Source: Agelas oroides (lineage: Eukaryota; Porifera; Demospongiae; Agelasida; Agelasidae). From it: 64,000 nucleotides of DNA. The notes beneath the pieces were generated by a model. That model had not been told where the DNA came from, made no database searches, and saw only the letters and a list, made by a program, of their open reading frames with translations. A program made the position numbers and the translations under genes. The stretch is taken from assembly GCA_949130485.1 (NCBI GenBank), contig OX422185.1:339501-403500 (forward strand). The letters run 5' to 3'. Of the stretch, positions 35,494 through 47,085 are shown piece by piece (positions within the stretch are counted from its first letter, which is position 1; every line of letters begins with the position of its first letter).

Positions 35494-37859
35494 TATATGT
35501 CCAGAATTTCATGAAAATGTACAAAACCCTAGCGGGTGCACCAATACATACATGCACCCTTTGCACATGCACATCTACATTTCCCCTCCCAGGAAAAATT
35601 CCTGTATGAAATGATTCCCCCCATTAACTTCCCTCCCCTCCCCTCCCCTCCCCTCCCCTCACGGGAATAATCAGAAGGCAACATTGAGCACGCAAGGTGC
35701 TTCCGCTGCACGCATGGGTATAAAGCTGTTAGAGGCGTGCCTTTCTATTCATAAGGGATGTTTCATGTCTGACTCCTCCTTTGTGGTGAAGCTAAGATCA
35801 TGATAAAAGCAGCTAAGTAGCACTACACTCTAAAGGGTGGATTAACAGCGCTAATTTTGTTGGTGTGAGATCTTGGGGGCGCAGGTTTAACTAAATTCTA
35901 TTAATTGATTAACTTGCTGCATGAGCATAATAGGGACACACCAAGAGCATAATCGGACATAGTTTGAAGCATTCTAGCATAGCATCAATGGTGAATTTTT
36001 GAGCATAATAGCCTCATCCCTACCAAGAGTGCAGATTTTTGATATTGTAATTGAAATAACAAGAACTTGACACCCATAATTATGTAAACCATGGGGAAAT
36101 CCTCAATGCCAAAATGTAAACCTCAAGCAATAGTGTCAATATTGACGTCAGAAGAGACGTAGTAATGAGTAAGAATCATAGATAGTGGAGTTGAGGGATT
36201 GGAAACGGCGTATATTAGCACCCGTTCACACCGACAATCCGCGTTGTACCGGATGTTAACACGTGGATCAGAAAGTACTTCCTGTTTCTAATCAATGCCC
36301 ATCAATGGCAGTCGACTTGGAGGTTTTTTTCATCAAAGACGGAGAGTGATAACTTCTTCAAATATCTGTGGATGATGGCGACCCTAGTAGTACCGCCGTT
36401 ACTACCGCAGACTGTTTTTCCACAGTCACAGGTAAGATAATAAAGCCACAGTAGCCAGCTAACTTCGTGTATAGCATGTACTCTGCCACAGATATTGATC
36501 TATGATTTTACTATATACTGTAAATTTCAAGAGGACTATGATCTGTGGCTGGCTTAAAAACACAGTAGGCCTATAGCTAATAAAGCATTTTTCTATTATC
36601 AGCTGCAACTGCTGTTTCTGACAGCACTACCAACCGTAGAGTGATGATGTCTTCCAGTTTCCTTCATAGCTGCAAAACAATTAAACACAAGAAAACTATT
36701 CAAAACTCCAAGGCACTTTGTAAGGAACTCTTCACTGATGATGTAAACAACTCATAATAGTACGCAAGTAGCTATTGTAGATGTATTTCGTGTAGTATGT
36801 CTTACATTAACAGTCATACAAGCAATGAAATTGCACAGCATGCATACAACTATATAATTGCAACTATACCTGGGAAAAAATGTGCTAATTATAGTGAATG
36901 TCCTCAACTTTCTGAATGAAGACATGGTGCATTACAGGCATGTGTATACTCTCAAGTGAAAGAAATTTAGGTGTTAAAGGGTAAATTAAGTGCTATAAAA
37001 TTGGTTTTGGGACTGCCATAGGATTCGGAGGTACTTGACAGAATGTATAATGGCAGTTAGGAGAGATGTGCCACTAATCAATCCTATACCAATAGGGGTA
37101 CATTTTGGTTAGCATGATCTTTGTAAACATGACGTCACAAAGTAGACATGATTGTGTCAAATGCATGACCAAGTAGTAGTTGCCATGGTTACAAGGTAAT
37201 TTATTGTAATTGCCTCTAGTATGTGGCTCAATGTATATTACACCAGACGTATTACACTATAGGATATTCACACACTACAGTAGTGGATGTGTGACCACAC
37301 CAACAAATGAATTCCTTCAGTATGTAATGGAGCCAATGTACTGGAGCCAGACTTACATCTATTGACATGCTATTAAGCAAATATTGCACATACTGTGTTG
37401 GATATCAAGTTTATTACCACCTGAGGAATATTCTGAGAGTAGCAATAAACCTGATATCCAACACTGTACAAGTGCAATGTTAATTTTGTCTTGTTACACT
37501 TGCATACAAAATCGTGTCAGGGATTTGAGGACAGAAACGATGTACTCTTCTAAGACCACCCTAAGTTTAATACCAACAAAGAAAAGCCATGGTGTGACAG
37601 TCAAAACTTTGGTTAGAGCCAGCATGCATTCCAGAACGACATTGCTTGCGAGTGAGGGATTTGAGTCATGGTGACGTCAGACTTGCCGTGTGTTTGTGAG
37701 CGAATAGCTATTCAGCAACACAAGACCGGTTAGCGCCTGGTGTAGTCTTGTTCCTAGGCACTTTTTTTAAGCACAATTCATAATCTACTTTATCATGTCA
37801 TGTTTAAATGCTAATCAAAACCTCATACAGAGATAAGTGACTACACAGTAACTACAAAC
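35494..37859. other. Non-coding stretch with small repeats and one hairpin
   Basis: It contains a (CCCCT)n run near 35632-35660. A 70-nt hairpin lies at 37395-37464, with arms GTGTTGGATATC..GTTTATT and AATAAAC..GATATCCAACAC. Exons 5 and 6 of copy B would be expected here by comparison with A and C, but no trace was found. A possible tiny spliced frame at 36372-36640 is listed under rejected items. Confidence 0.5.
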
Positions 37860-38968
37860 CTTTTCAGCAAACTGGTAGTCTCCACAGATCAGTCTGATCA
37901 CACCCTCAGCTGCCAGGGCACTCTCTTGCTCACTGGACAGTGGAAATATCTCCTTCTGAATAAATGAGGGTACCTGAAAGATGAGCTGCAAACACCCCTC
38001 TTCTACTCGACAGAGACGCAAGACACTTTGTGGTGAAACACCAATAGTTTACTAAGTCTGTACTGGAAATTCTCTAGCTCTTCAACAGTAAATTGTTCGT
38101 ATGCTGAATCTACTTGTAAATCTAAAAAGGCATGATCAGCATCGCTGATAGGCCCAAAGACTGGGGGACATTCATAAATTCTACGCTTAGAATATTGACG
38201 AAAATCCTTCTTGTAGTTTTGAAGCTCAACTCTGTCCTGGTCTGTACCAAGCCCATTGACAATGTGTTCAATCACATAATAGTTGAAGAAAAGTAATCTC
38301 TAATAACCCACAGCACGTTCTCAATACTTGCAGCATTTCGAAGCTCTTGGAAGAACGTTTGAAGCAGAGGTTTCTGAGACTGCTTGGAAACAGGGTCAAG
38401 TGCACCCAAGGATAAGAGGTGGGTGACTAGTGTGTCCACGGAAACCTTTCGCTCACACTTGTAGACTGTGGAGAAAAGTTGCTGGAATTTGAACATTATT
38501 TCCTGTGATTCCACACGCAGCCTAGTTCTAAGTTCCTGCTTCTGTTCATTGGCATGGAAATGAGCTAGTTTTGGGAATGGGGTGTGGACAGCCATTTTCA
38601 ATATAACTATGGAATGTACAGTTGCCACACCCACACCCAAATGATGGCCTCTGAGATCTGCTTCTCTGACTGGGAGAGCTGAGTCCAGGACTGACATTGG
38701 CACCTTCAGAAGTGAAGACGTCATCTGCTGCTACATTGCGAGCACACAAGTCTTCTTGACACAAGTCTTCCTGCTCTCTGAAGGGAGTTTGCTTGATGGT
38801 TTGAGAAGCTGCAGTTGAACCCACTGTAGACAAGAGACAAAGCAATTCTGTAAGCAGTCTCTCAATATCTCCAGCTTCTGTTGCCACCAGGATCACAAGC
38901 ATTTACCATATATACTTCTAAATATTCAAACACACATTTTACAATAGCTTATTAAATTTTAATCTTAC

Positions 38969-39259
38969 CTGGATGTTGTTCAGCAATGCTCAGGGCAAGA
39001 GCACAATTGTCTCCAGCTGCAGGGTGTGCTACTACTTTCACCACAGCTCGCCATGTTGGTTCACCAAATCTCTCCACATTGTAGTTTCTTTTCACCCAGC
39101 AGATAAGCATCTCTGATAAACACTCTTTAGGTTTCCCAGAATTGCTTTCTTGAATTGTGTCCAGACGTCCAGAATCAATTCGGAGACCTGCACCAATGGC
39201 CTTCCAACTACTAGCAACTGACATCATCTCTGTCAGTATATCAAAGCGATCTTCTTCTC
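38969..39259 (-). pseudogene. Copy B Death-domain exon, itself intact
   Basis: 291 nt, phase 1 at both ends (CATGGTAG|GAGAAG; CATCCAG|GTAAGA). It reads G-E-E-D-R-F-D-I-L-T-E-M-M, then W-K-A-I-G-A-G-L-R-I, then G-E-P-T-W-R. No stop or frameshift within the exon. It is listed as pseudogene only because the rest of copy B is broken. Confidence 0.8.
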
Positions 39260-40604
39260 CTACCATGCAAGAAGGAGTGATGTCAGATGCAATGAAAAAA
39301 TACTTATATGTGCGGCTAGGAATATCTATATTCAGAAGTTCAACTATTACACCGTCAGCCTACCATCAGCTAATCCGTACCCACACCCCATTTCATCTAC
39401 ACCAGAATACACTTGCACCACACCTGCAATAGAGGTTGTCAGTATTTATTGGTCGATGTAATACTCTATGGCTAGTGTAACAGTTGACCAATGAATAATG
39501 CCAACAAAATAAAATAGGATGGTAACTATCCAGATAAAAGTACTGGGTCTATACAATGTATTATCACTAACCTAATGGTGTATTATCCACAGTGGGGAGT
39601 ATCTTATCCACCTCATCTGATCCTGCATGGAGATCAAATTAAGCCAATTAAATAGCTCCCAATGCTACAGTTTGCCATGGTGTTTTGTTCTTATGACAAT
39701 TGGTCATGCAGAGGGTGTTTGTCGTGACACTATTTTGATATCACTTGTCTTCCAGTCATTACATGCAGAACTATTTATGAATTCTATTCTACGTTTATAA
39801 ATGCTACAAATACATGTGACTAATGAACCGTTAACAGACAGCAACTTGTACACAGTTATCTAATCTGTGGTTAATTAACTGGGGTTGCCTCACTTACAAC
39901 TCACAACACATACACTATATCACTGGAGGTTGATTTAACCTAAGATGGGTCACCTCAGTTGCAAGACCTTGGCCCACATCACCTCCCATTTTTAGGGTTA
40001 CATCTTTTGTGTACTCAAAGTTCCAAGGTATGAATACTTATGTGAAAATACACTAGCTGCCCAGTGGTTGAATATTATACCCAATAGCACATGAATATAG
40101 CCAGAGTTCCACCCCCTTTTTGGCAAAAATATGCAATTACAAAATGAATGTCATTTGCAACTAAATTCATGTTTTGCTGGAACCTTGACCACACAAGGGT
40201 TGCAACCCTAAACCATGGCAAAAGGAGGTGAGCCATGGATGAATCCAGACTGCAACTGAGACGACACTTCTTGGGTTAAATCAACCTCCAGTTTTCTTAC
40301 AGTGATTATATAATACATAGAATGTACTCTCTCGTTACAAGTCTCTCTCCTCAAAAACTTGGGGGGAGGAAGAGAGACTGGTAACATTCAGAGGGAAAGT
40401 TGTCGACTTCTGGCACCCTGGATCAGGCAGTACCAATCAGATTGCAGAACAAAATCATGTGTACACATGACAATGTGCCTACAAAATCAAAAATGAACTT
40501 GTAAGTACGGACTACACGTCAAAGGTTGGTGAAAAAAGCAATTTTCAGATGTGCAGAAGGCGCAAGATCAAAATGTCTGAGAATGAAGTCCACTGTAGTT
40601 GACT

Positions 40605-40770
40605 TGCGGGCAAGTGAATATAAGCGTCCCCAAAAATCCATTCTGGACGCCTATTTTCACATAAAGATGTCTACCATGTGAATATTGGCATTCAGATGCC
40701 CTATTCACGGTGAATATACCAATGTGAAAATAGGTATGCCATGAAAACAGTGAAAATTGGCATCTCTGGA
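40605..40770. repeat. Diverged relative of the 28.5-kb repeat family
   Basis: Phrases AAGTGAATATAAGCGTCCCC and GTGAATATTGGCATTC match the family at 28524-28870 and 32120-32215. Directly after it, at 40797-40850, is a hammerhead-like but degenerate sequence (see rejected items). Confidence 0.5.
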
Positions 40771-41261
40771 TGAAGTATTTGTTCCAACTGCTTTACTTTT
40801 GCCCTGATGAGAACTAGAGCATTCAGTCGAAATGTTGGCCAAAGTTTTTCAAGCTCAAGTTGGTAAGAGAGAACCTTCTTTTCTTCATTTGTGCCAGAGC
40901 CAACTGAGAAGCCACTGAGAGTGGCTACATTTACCCGGATTATACATTTTTATTTTATAAATGTAGTCTCCTTGGCCACAAAGTACAGTACAAGTGATTA
41001 CATTACAAGCGTCATGGAGATGGTGGGTGGTGTGCAAACTACACAATGAACCTCCCTCAACTATATATGCACTCGAGCTCTAGTCTTGTGCCCAGACCCC
41101 ACCCAAAAAGTCAAATTCCTTGGGCTAGCATGCACTTTTTCAACTAGTGTAACCTGTAAATCCAAAACCCTCAACAGCCAGTATCTCGGTCCGAAGACTG
41201 TGATGAACATGCGTACAGGTCGTGGAAAAGATTCCGGAACAGTGCTTCGTTATTACATTGA

Positions 41262-41350
41262 CCAGTCACTCAGTACAGGCACAAATTCTTCATTTCACTA
41301 ATGCACGTCCATTAGTGAAATGAAGAATTTATGCCTGTACTGAGTGACCT
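41262..41350. repeat. 89-nt near-perfect hairpin in intron 1 of copy B
   Basis: The left arm contains CACTCAGTACAGGCAC and TTCATTTCACTAATG. The right arm is its inverse (CATTAGTGAAATGAAG, GCCTGTACTGAGTG), with a loop of about 5 nt. It is a short foldback repeat with no coding content. Confidence 0.75.
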
Positions 41351-42963
41351 GTACGCTAGCAATATTCTGTGACACACATGCATATTTGATTACCTGAGTA
41401 GAGGGACAAAATTTCACTGCTGTAAGGAAAGACCTACGTAATAATTAGTGATCTTGCAATCTCATTGGTCCTGACCACAATGTGGGAACAGGCCTAAGAA
41501 ATTTGACTTGGTTCACCAGACCATCTCTCACCTGGGGGCTAGGGACATGTGTGGCTGCATGGGCACAAGACTACTCTAATACCTCCATTGTCACAAATGA
41601 GTATGTGTGGTGTCAAGAATGTTCAGAATGCAATCCACAAGTCATGAATAATGAAGTTAATTATGAATGCTTGCTGAGTCATGAAGTGATGTATATAGTG
41701 TGCTTGTAGTTATCATGAACTGTTCAATGTTTGCATCTCATCCGACAAAGTGAAACTTCCAGTTATCATGAGAAAATAATATACAACATGAACAACATGA
41801 ATTTGAATAAGGCTCATTCGTTTTTCTCCTCCCACACAGCTTGGGATGAGGCTAAACATGACCCTGAACAAGCTGGTTACAAATACGTAATTCCAGAGAA
41901 TGTGTTCAGCATTGTGAATGTGTTTGCTTTTTCTCCTTGCTCCACACACAGTCTCCACTGCATCAGAAAATCCACTACTACCAGTAGTAGATATTCTTTT
42001 CCTTGAGGTTCGCTCGCACACTTTGTGATGTGTATCTTGATTGTTCGTAACTTAGTTGTTTGTTTTTCAAACTTGGCTGTGAGATATGCTTACACACGTA
42101 AAACGTTGCATCATCCTACACTTGAGCTGGTTCTCCAAATAGCAAGAGATGGGAGTTGGTTGACGTGAAGCGTTGCAACATGAAGACTTTTATAGTAGAA
42201 TGTACACACACAACCTCATTATAATGTCACAAATGAAGAGAGGACCAATAGCAAGGGGTCATCATTTATGTGCAGTGTTTGTGATGGGGATCAAATCAAA
42301 TGATCAGTGTACTTTTAAGAGCTGATCAAGGAATTAAGATTAATTCCAAATGGCAAAGGTGATCAACAAGTTTCCCAATGCTAAGGAGGTGTAGTTACGT
42401 GTGACATCGTGCAATGTCTACTCTAGTATATGAATGCTTCATGTACTGTCAAGAATGTTCAGAATGCAATCAGCAAGTCATGAATAATGATATTATGCTA
42501 TATTATTTGGTGAGTCATATTCAGTTACATTGGCCATGGTGCAGTAAATGTTTTTGGACCTTGATTGAAAGGACACTCACGACAGAATTTCCATCAATAT
42601 AGAGTCATGGTAGAAGTGGTGCTTATAACTTCAATAATTTTTAAGAAGGGATGAAGATGACCTCCAAGGAACAGAGCTCAGCAGATCAACCAGTTCTCCA
42701 AATACTAAGATAGTCTCGTATGATCAGACCCTAGACCCAGTAGAGTCGGGTCATGCAAGACTAATACTAAAAATATACTAAGAAGGTCACTATTTTGTCA
42801 TTTGAACCAAAAGCTGCAAGGTGAAAAGACATGACTATTAAGTGATCATTCACAAGCTTCGCTGTCTTAATCCCGGTCACAAACACTTTGCTACTGGATA
42901 AGTTACTACCACTGAATTTAGTCATTTTGCCCAAAACTGGGTTGTAAATACCTTCTAATTTAC

Positions 42964-43072
42964 CTGTAGGGCCAGGATTTCTCTCCACATCTCCTGCCAG
43001 CAGCAGTAGCGTCAGCATCACTGCACACACCCCCAGCAATAAGCACACCCCAATAATGCCCGTATCCGCCAT
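42964..43072 (-). CDS. 2A leader exon of copy B
   Basis: Same 109-nt length as in A and C: M-A-D-T-G-I-I-G-V-C-L-L-L, a hydrophobic run, then A-G-D-V-E-R-N-P-G-P-T and an intact donor ACAG|GTAAAT. The start context has G at -3 and +4. A Ginger1-like transposon begins 87 bp upstream of the start codon. Confidence 0.8.
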
Positions 43073-43158
43073 TCCCCTGACCTCCGCACTCGGGACAGAG
43101 CCGCCGCCTCTCAACTTGGGACGAGACACCTTGCCCCGCCCCCACCTCCCAATGGGAC

Positions 43159-46100
43159 TGTCACGAAAAAATTGGACCTAGGTAAAAATTGGCCCGGGGG
43201 TCCAATTTTTACCGCCAAAAGTGGCCCGCCCGGGCCACTTTGGAATGCAATAAATGGTCCGTGCGTACGAAAAGTGGCCCCACTGTAGCGTATAAAACTA
43301 ACGTGCGAAAAGGACCTTTACAATGAGTTTTGCGAGCAAAAATCGAGATGGAAGTGTCGGATCAGTTCGTAAGCGACAGCGGAGAAGTCGAAGGAGGTGG
43401 CGATCTCGTCCAAGAGGCGTACATCTACCTGACAGAGCACCGCTACCCGCAGGACTGCACTTATGCTCGCAAGCGAAGCATACGAAAGAAAGCTGGGAAA
43501 TTTGTAGTGCGTGATGGAGAACTGTTCTTCAAAAAGAAGAGGAAAGGCAAGGTATGGACCGTCTAGAAGAAATCGATTGACAGCTATTGATTAATTTCTA
43601 AATAGAGCCCATCGTTGCAAATCGTCATCATTTTTCTCTATACTTCCATGTAGGTGATTGAGCTGCGATACATCCAGAACCGTGACGAGCAGTTGAAAAT
43701 ACTTCATGCTTGCCACACTGATGCGACTGCTGGGCACATGGGCATCAAGCGTACCACGACTCGCATATCGGAGCGTTTTATGTGGAATGGCATAGTGAAG
43801 GATGTGAAGGAAATGGTAAGTGCACCACTTTTCCTTTCTTTCAAAATTACTTTAACAGAACAAGAATGCTTTACAAGATATGGAATAATATATTTCAGCA
43901 CTACCATTTAAATATTGCAGATATCACGTTGTGATGCTTGCCAGAGGATGAACAAAAAGATTAGTTCAACAATGCCAGAGCTCCATCCTGTACCAGTGAC
44001 GTCTCCGTGGTATCACATTGGAATTGACTTCGTGGGACCAATCACCCCACTGTCACGCAATGGCAATCGTTTCATCCTGACAGTGAGCGACTACTTTACG
44101 AAGTGGGTTGAAGCAGTTGCTCTACCTTCAAAGTGTGCACAAGGAGTGGCTGAATCACTTTTCAAGGTATGGCATACAGTGTGATGTGATGTCATTTGTT
44201 ATTTCCAAGTAGTGTTTAAGTTCAAATACTGCAATACATTCACATTGACTAAACTAATTGCTTTTGCAGATCTTCATGCGCATGGGCTTGCCACATGTCT
44301 TGACAACTGACCAAGGGAAGGAATTTCGCAACCAGCTCAATGAGGAACTCATGAGGAGTCTCGGAATCAAGCATCGCCTGACCACGGCATACCATCCACA
44401 GGTTACTTACTCCTTTCCAAGCCGTAATAGTTAAGGTGGCTATACATACATTGTTGGGATCAAGCATTCTTGTCATGTACTGCATAGGTAACATGCTACT
44501 TCACATGCAACTTTTTTTTCCTCAGGCAAATGGTCTTGACGAGCGCTATAATCAGACCTTGCAAAACATGCTGGTGAAGTACGCAACCGACAAAAGGGAT
44601 GAGTGGGACGACTACTTAGACACCTGTGTGTATGCGTACAATACATCAGTACAAGAGTCGACACGCTTCTCACCTTTTGAGGTCATGTTTGGGCGTAAAC
44701 CAACCATGCCAATTGACATTGACATGGCTACCAACATCCCTGAAGACCAGCTCCAGAAGTATCTAGAAGCCAAAGAGCTTTCTCAGACACGAGTTGAAGA
44801 AATGGCATCCCAGCGTCAACAGCTCCTCCAACAAGTGAAGGCAAACATCAAGCAAGCTCAGGACAAGCAGAAAGAGTATTATGATCGCAAACATGCAGAC
44901 CCTGCAGCTTACAAAGTGGGTGCTAAAGTCCTGAAGAAGGACTTCCTGCGCAAGAAGCGCAAAGGAGGCAAGATGGACACACGATTTGTTGGGCCATACG
45001 TCATCACAAAGAATGTTGGCAAGGGTCTGTATGCCCTCCAGTTGGTGAAAAATCCTTCAGTGGTTATTCAGCGAGTTAATGGGGCTCATCTTAAGCCTTA
45101 CCAAACTCCTCTCCAAAGCCCTGCAAGTAGTTTTGCAAGCAATTCCTCCTCAGCCAGCCACAACCAGAGTCATGACGGTAGACTCTTAAGCGAGGAGGGA
45201 GAATCCCTTGCTAATGGCCCCCACAACAGCTTTACAAGTAAAGGAGATAACTCCACTCCAGCTACAGCTAGTGATGATTCCATTCCACCACTACCACCAC
45301 CAATGCCTCCTCTTAGTCTATTGAAAGGTGCAATGGGGCCTGAGTCTTCCATTCCCCCAGCCAAAAAGCCTCACATCTCTCCAGCAGCAAGTAAACACGA
45401 CGACACTTATACAGTAGATTGCCCGCCAGCAGATTTAACATACACCAAATTCCCGGCCCAACCAAAACATCTTGATGTGCTCCCACCTTTACCTTGTGGT
45501 TCTCTTCCATCACCATCAGCAGCAAGCTCACCAGAAAAGAGGCTACCACAACCACACGACAAAGCTGCTCAAAACCTTCTGTTTAAATGGCGACAGTCAC
45601 GATTGAGGAATGAATCCGACAAAAAGACGGTGGTGACATTGGATGACTATCACCTCACTGGTGAAACCAGTGAACCTCAGCCACCATGGATAAACAATGG
45701 TCTGGTCACACTCAGCATGGCAGACAAAGCAATCTTGGAAGGAAAAGAGTGGTTGACAGACAGCATCGTGAATGCTGCTCAAACAATGCTTGCAGACCAG
45801 TTCATCATGACCACAGGGTTCCAGAGCACAAATGCTGGATTGTGCATGACCTTCACAATCGAGCCAGATGAATTTGTTCAAATTCTTCACGATGGGAGTG
45901 CCCATTGGGTTACAATCTCTACTATCGGTTGTATGCACCCAGAAGTCAAGATATTCGACAGCCTCTATTGCACCTTATCACCTGCCCTAAAGCGTCAAAT
46001 TGCTGCTCTGCTAGCTACCAAAGAACGCAAGATTTCTGTTCATTTTATGGACGTACAGATGCAAGCAGGGAGTAGTGACTGTGGCTTATTTGCCATAGCA

Positions 46101-46769
46101 TTCGCCACATCACTTTGCTATGGACAGTCACCTGGCAAGTTTCACTTTGATCAGAGTGCCATGCGCAAACATCTCATAAGCTGCTTTGAGAGGGGCCATT
46201 TTGAGATGTTCCCCATTGACCGAAACAGGCGGAGCAAAAACAAAGTTAAGGCAACAAAGACAATAGCTGTTTACTGCTCATGCCGAATGCCTGAACTTCT
46301 GGGGAGTGAGATGATTCAGTGTGCAGACTGTAAAGACTGGTTCCATATTGGCTTTTGTATAACAGTAGATAAAAAGGCTAGGAGTTTAAAATGGCATTGT
46401 ATTTCTTGTTCATAGATTGTACTCATCATTACAGTAAGTATCATGCACAGTGATGATAATTTTATCCAGCACCAAGTTGACAGACACCATGCATGATCAT
46501 TCTGGATCCACTTTCAACAACGTTTACTGGCCTGCCAGGTCCACTTGTGGCAACTAAAACTTGCCCCCTAGGTCCACTTATGGCAACTAAAACTTGCCCC
46601 CTAGGTCCACTTATTGCAACTAAAACTTACCCCCTAGGTCCAATTTTGGCAACCAAAAGTGGCCCTGGGAGGGCCACTTTTAGTATTGAAGGTCCACTTT
46701 TGGTTGCCAAAAGTGGACCTAGGGGGCCAGTTTTAGTTGCCAATAGTGGACCTGGGGGACCTGAGGACA
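43159..46769 (+). mobile_element. Apparently complete Ginger1-like DNA transposon, 3.6 kb
   Basis: The element starts TGTCACG and ends GAGGACA. It is flanked by GGAC at 43155-43158 and 46770-46773, a 4-bp target duplication. The interrupted sequence is continuous in the other copies (CCTAATGGGACGCCTTCGG at 37-55). TGT termini, a 4-bp duplication and an intron-containing integrase gene fit Ginger1 elements. Subterminal repeats rich in AAAAGTGGCCC and GGTCCACTTTTGG occur at both ends (43160-43290; 46530-46760). Confidence 0.85.
43348..46415 (+). CDS. Ginger1-like transposase: integrase + Ulp1 protease + PHD finger
   Basis: Five exons: 43348-43551, 43654-43815, 43921-44166, 44270-44401, 44526-46415; 2634 nt, 877 aa, all phase 0 with GT..AG introns. 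Domains in order: an H2C2 zinc-binding motif (H-A-C-H, G-H-M-G, C-D-A-C); an rve integrase core with D158, D218 and E254, exactly DD35E; a GPY/F motif (F-V-G-P-Y-V-I); a long Pro/Ser-rich linker; a C48 Ulp1/SENP protease with H708, D726 and C767 (S-D-C-G-L-F-A); a C-terminal PHD finger (C-S-C, C-A-D-C, W-F-H, C-I-S-C). All catalytic residues are present and no frame is broken, so the element may be recently active. The Ulp1 part may remove SUMO and the PHD part may read chromatin; both are inferences. Related domesticated genes (GIN1, KRBA2) are alternatives, but the flanking termini favour a transposon. Confidence 0.88.
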
Positions 46770-47085
46770 GGACGCCTGCGGAACGTGTATCCCAGTATCA
46801 GTGACAGGGAGACGACCGCCATACAGCCCTGGAGCAGAAGAGGTGTGCTGTCCATGACCTCCCCCACCCCCCATCTTGCCGCCCTCCACTGGACCGGGAG
46901 CGGGCGGCAGGCGTATCGAGACTGGTGGCAGTAGTTGAGTCCGATCCGAGCCCGCCACGTAGCGATATCGATACCCATTTCTACCTCAGTCAGACCTTCG
47001 ACTACTGTAACACAAAGAAACTCGCACAGTGACACTGTCAGAAACCACAACACACGACAAGAATGCTTTGGGCCACTCCTAGAGG
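46770..47085 (-). repeat. Displaced upstream half of the copy B leader frame and flank
   Basis: Matches unit 0 (about 48-330) and C (63690-64000). The extended-leader ATG would be at 46978 (M-G-I-D-I-A-T-W-R-A-R-I-G). The Ginger element cuts this frame from the inner ATG at 43072. Confidence 0.75.

Larger units (their letters stand above)
37860..43072 (-). pseudogene. Copy B: 2A leader, microexon, Death exon and broken middle exon
   Basis: The parts are leader 43072-42964, microexon 39622-39572, Death exon 39259-38969 and middle exon 38823-37860. The first three are intact, with correct phases and splice sites (leader donor ACAG|GTAAAT). The middle exon is 964 nt, a length that breaks the frame, and has three frameshifts. 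One is near 38560, where the segment after K-T-S-S-F-P is deleted; one near 38285, at Y-F-S; one near 38040. The two acidic exons are missing and the ankyrin exon is stranded at 27373-28257. The leader and Death exon could still yield a short transcript, but the full protein cannot be made. Confidence 0.85.

Noticed and set aside
36372-36640. Possible small spliced gene (ATG near 36373, donor CACAG|GTAAGA, acceptor near 36600)
   Set aside because: The joined frame is only about 34 codons, ends in TGA at once after the second exon begins, and resembles nothing known.
40797-40850. Second hammerhead-like sequence (CCTGATGAGAACT..AGTCGAAATGTTGG)
   Set aside because: CTGATGA and GAAA are present, but stem II has an unpaired base and the expected cleavage triplet reads GTTG, with no permitted base at the cleavage position. 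It is probably a decayed Penelope-type end, not a working ribozyme.
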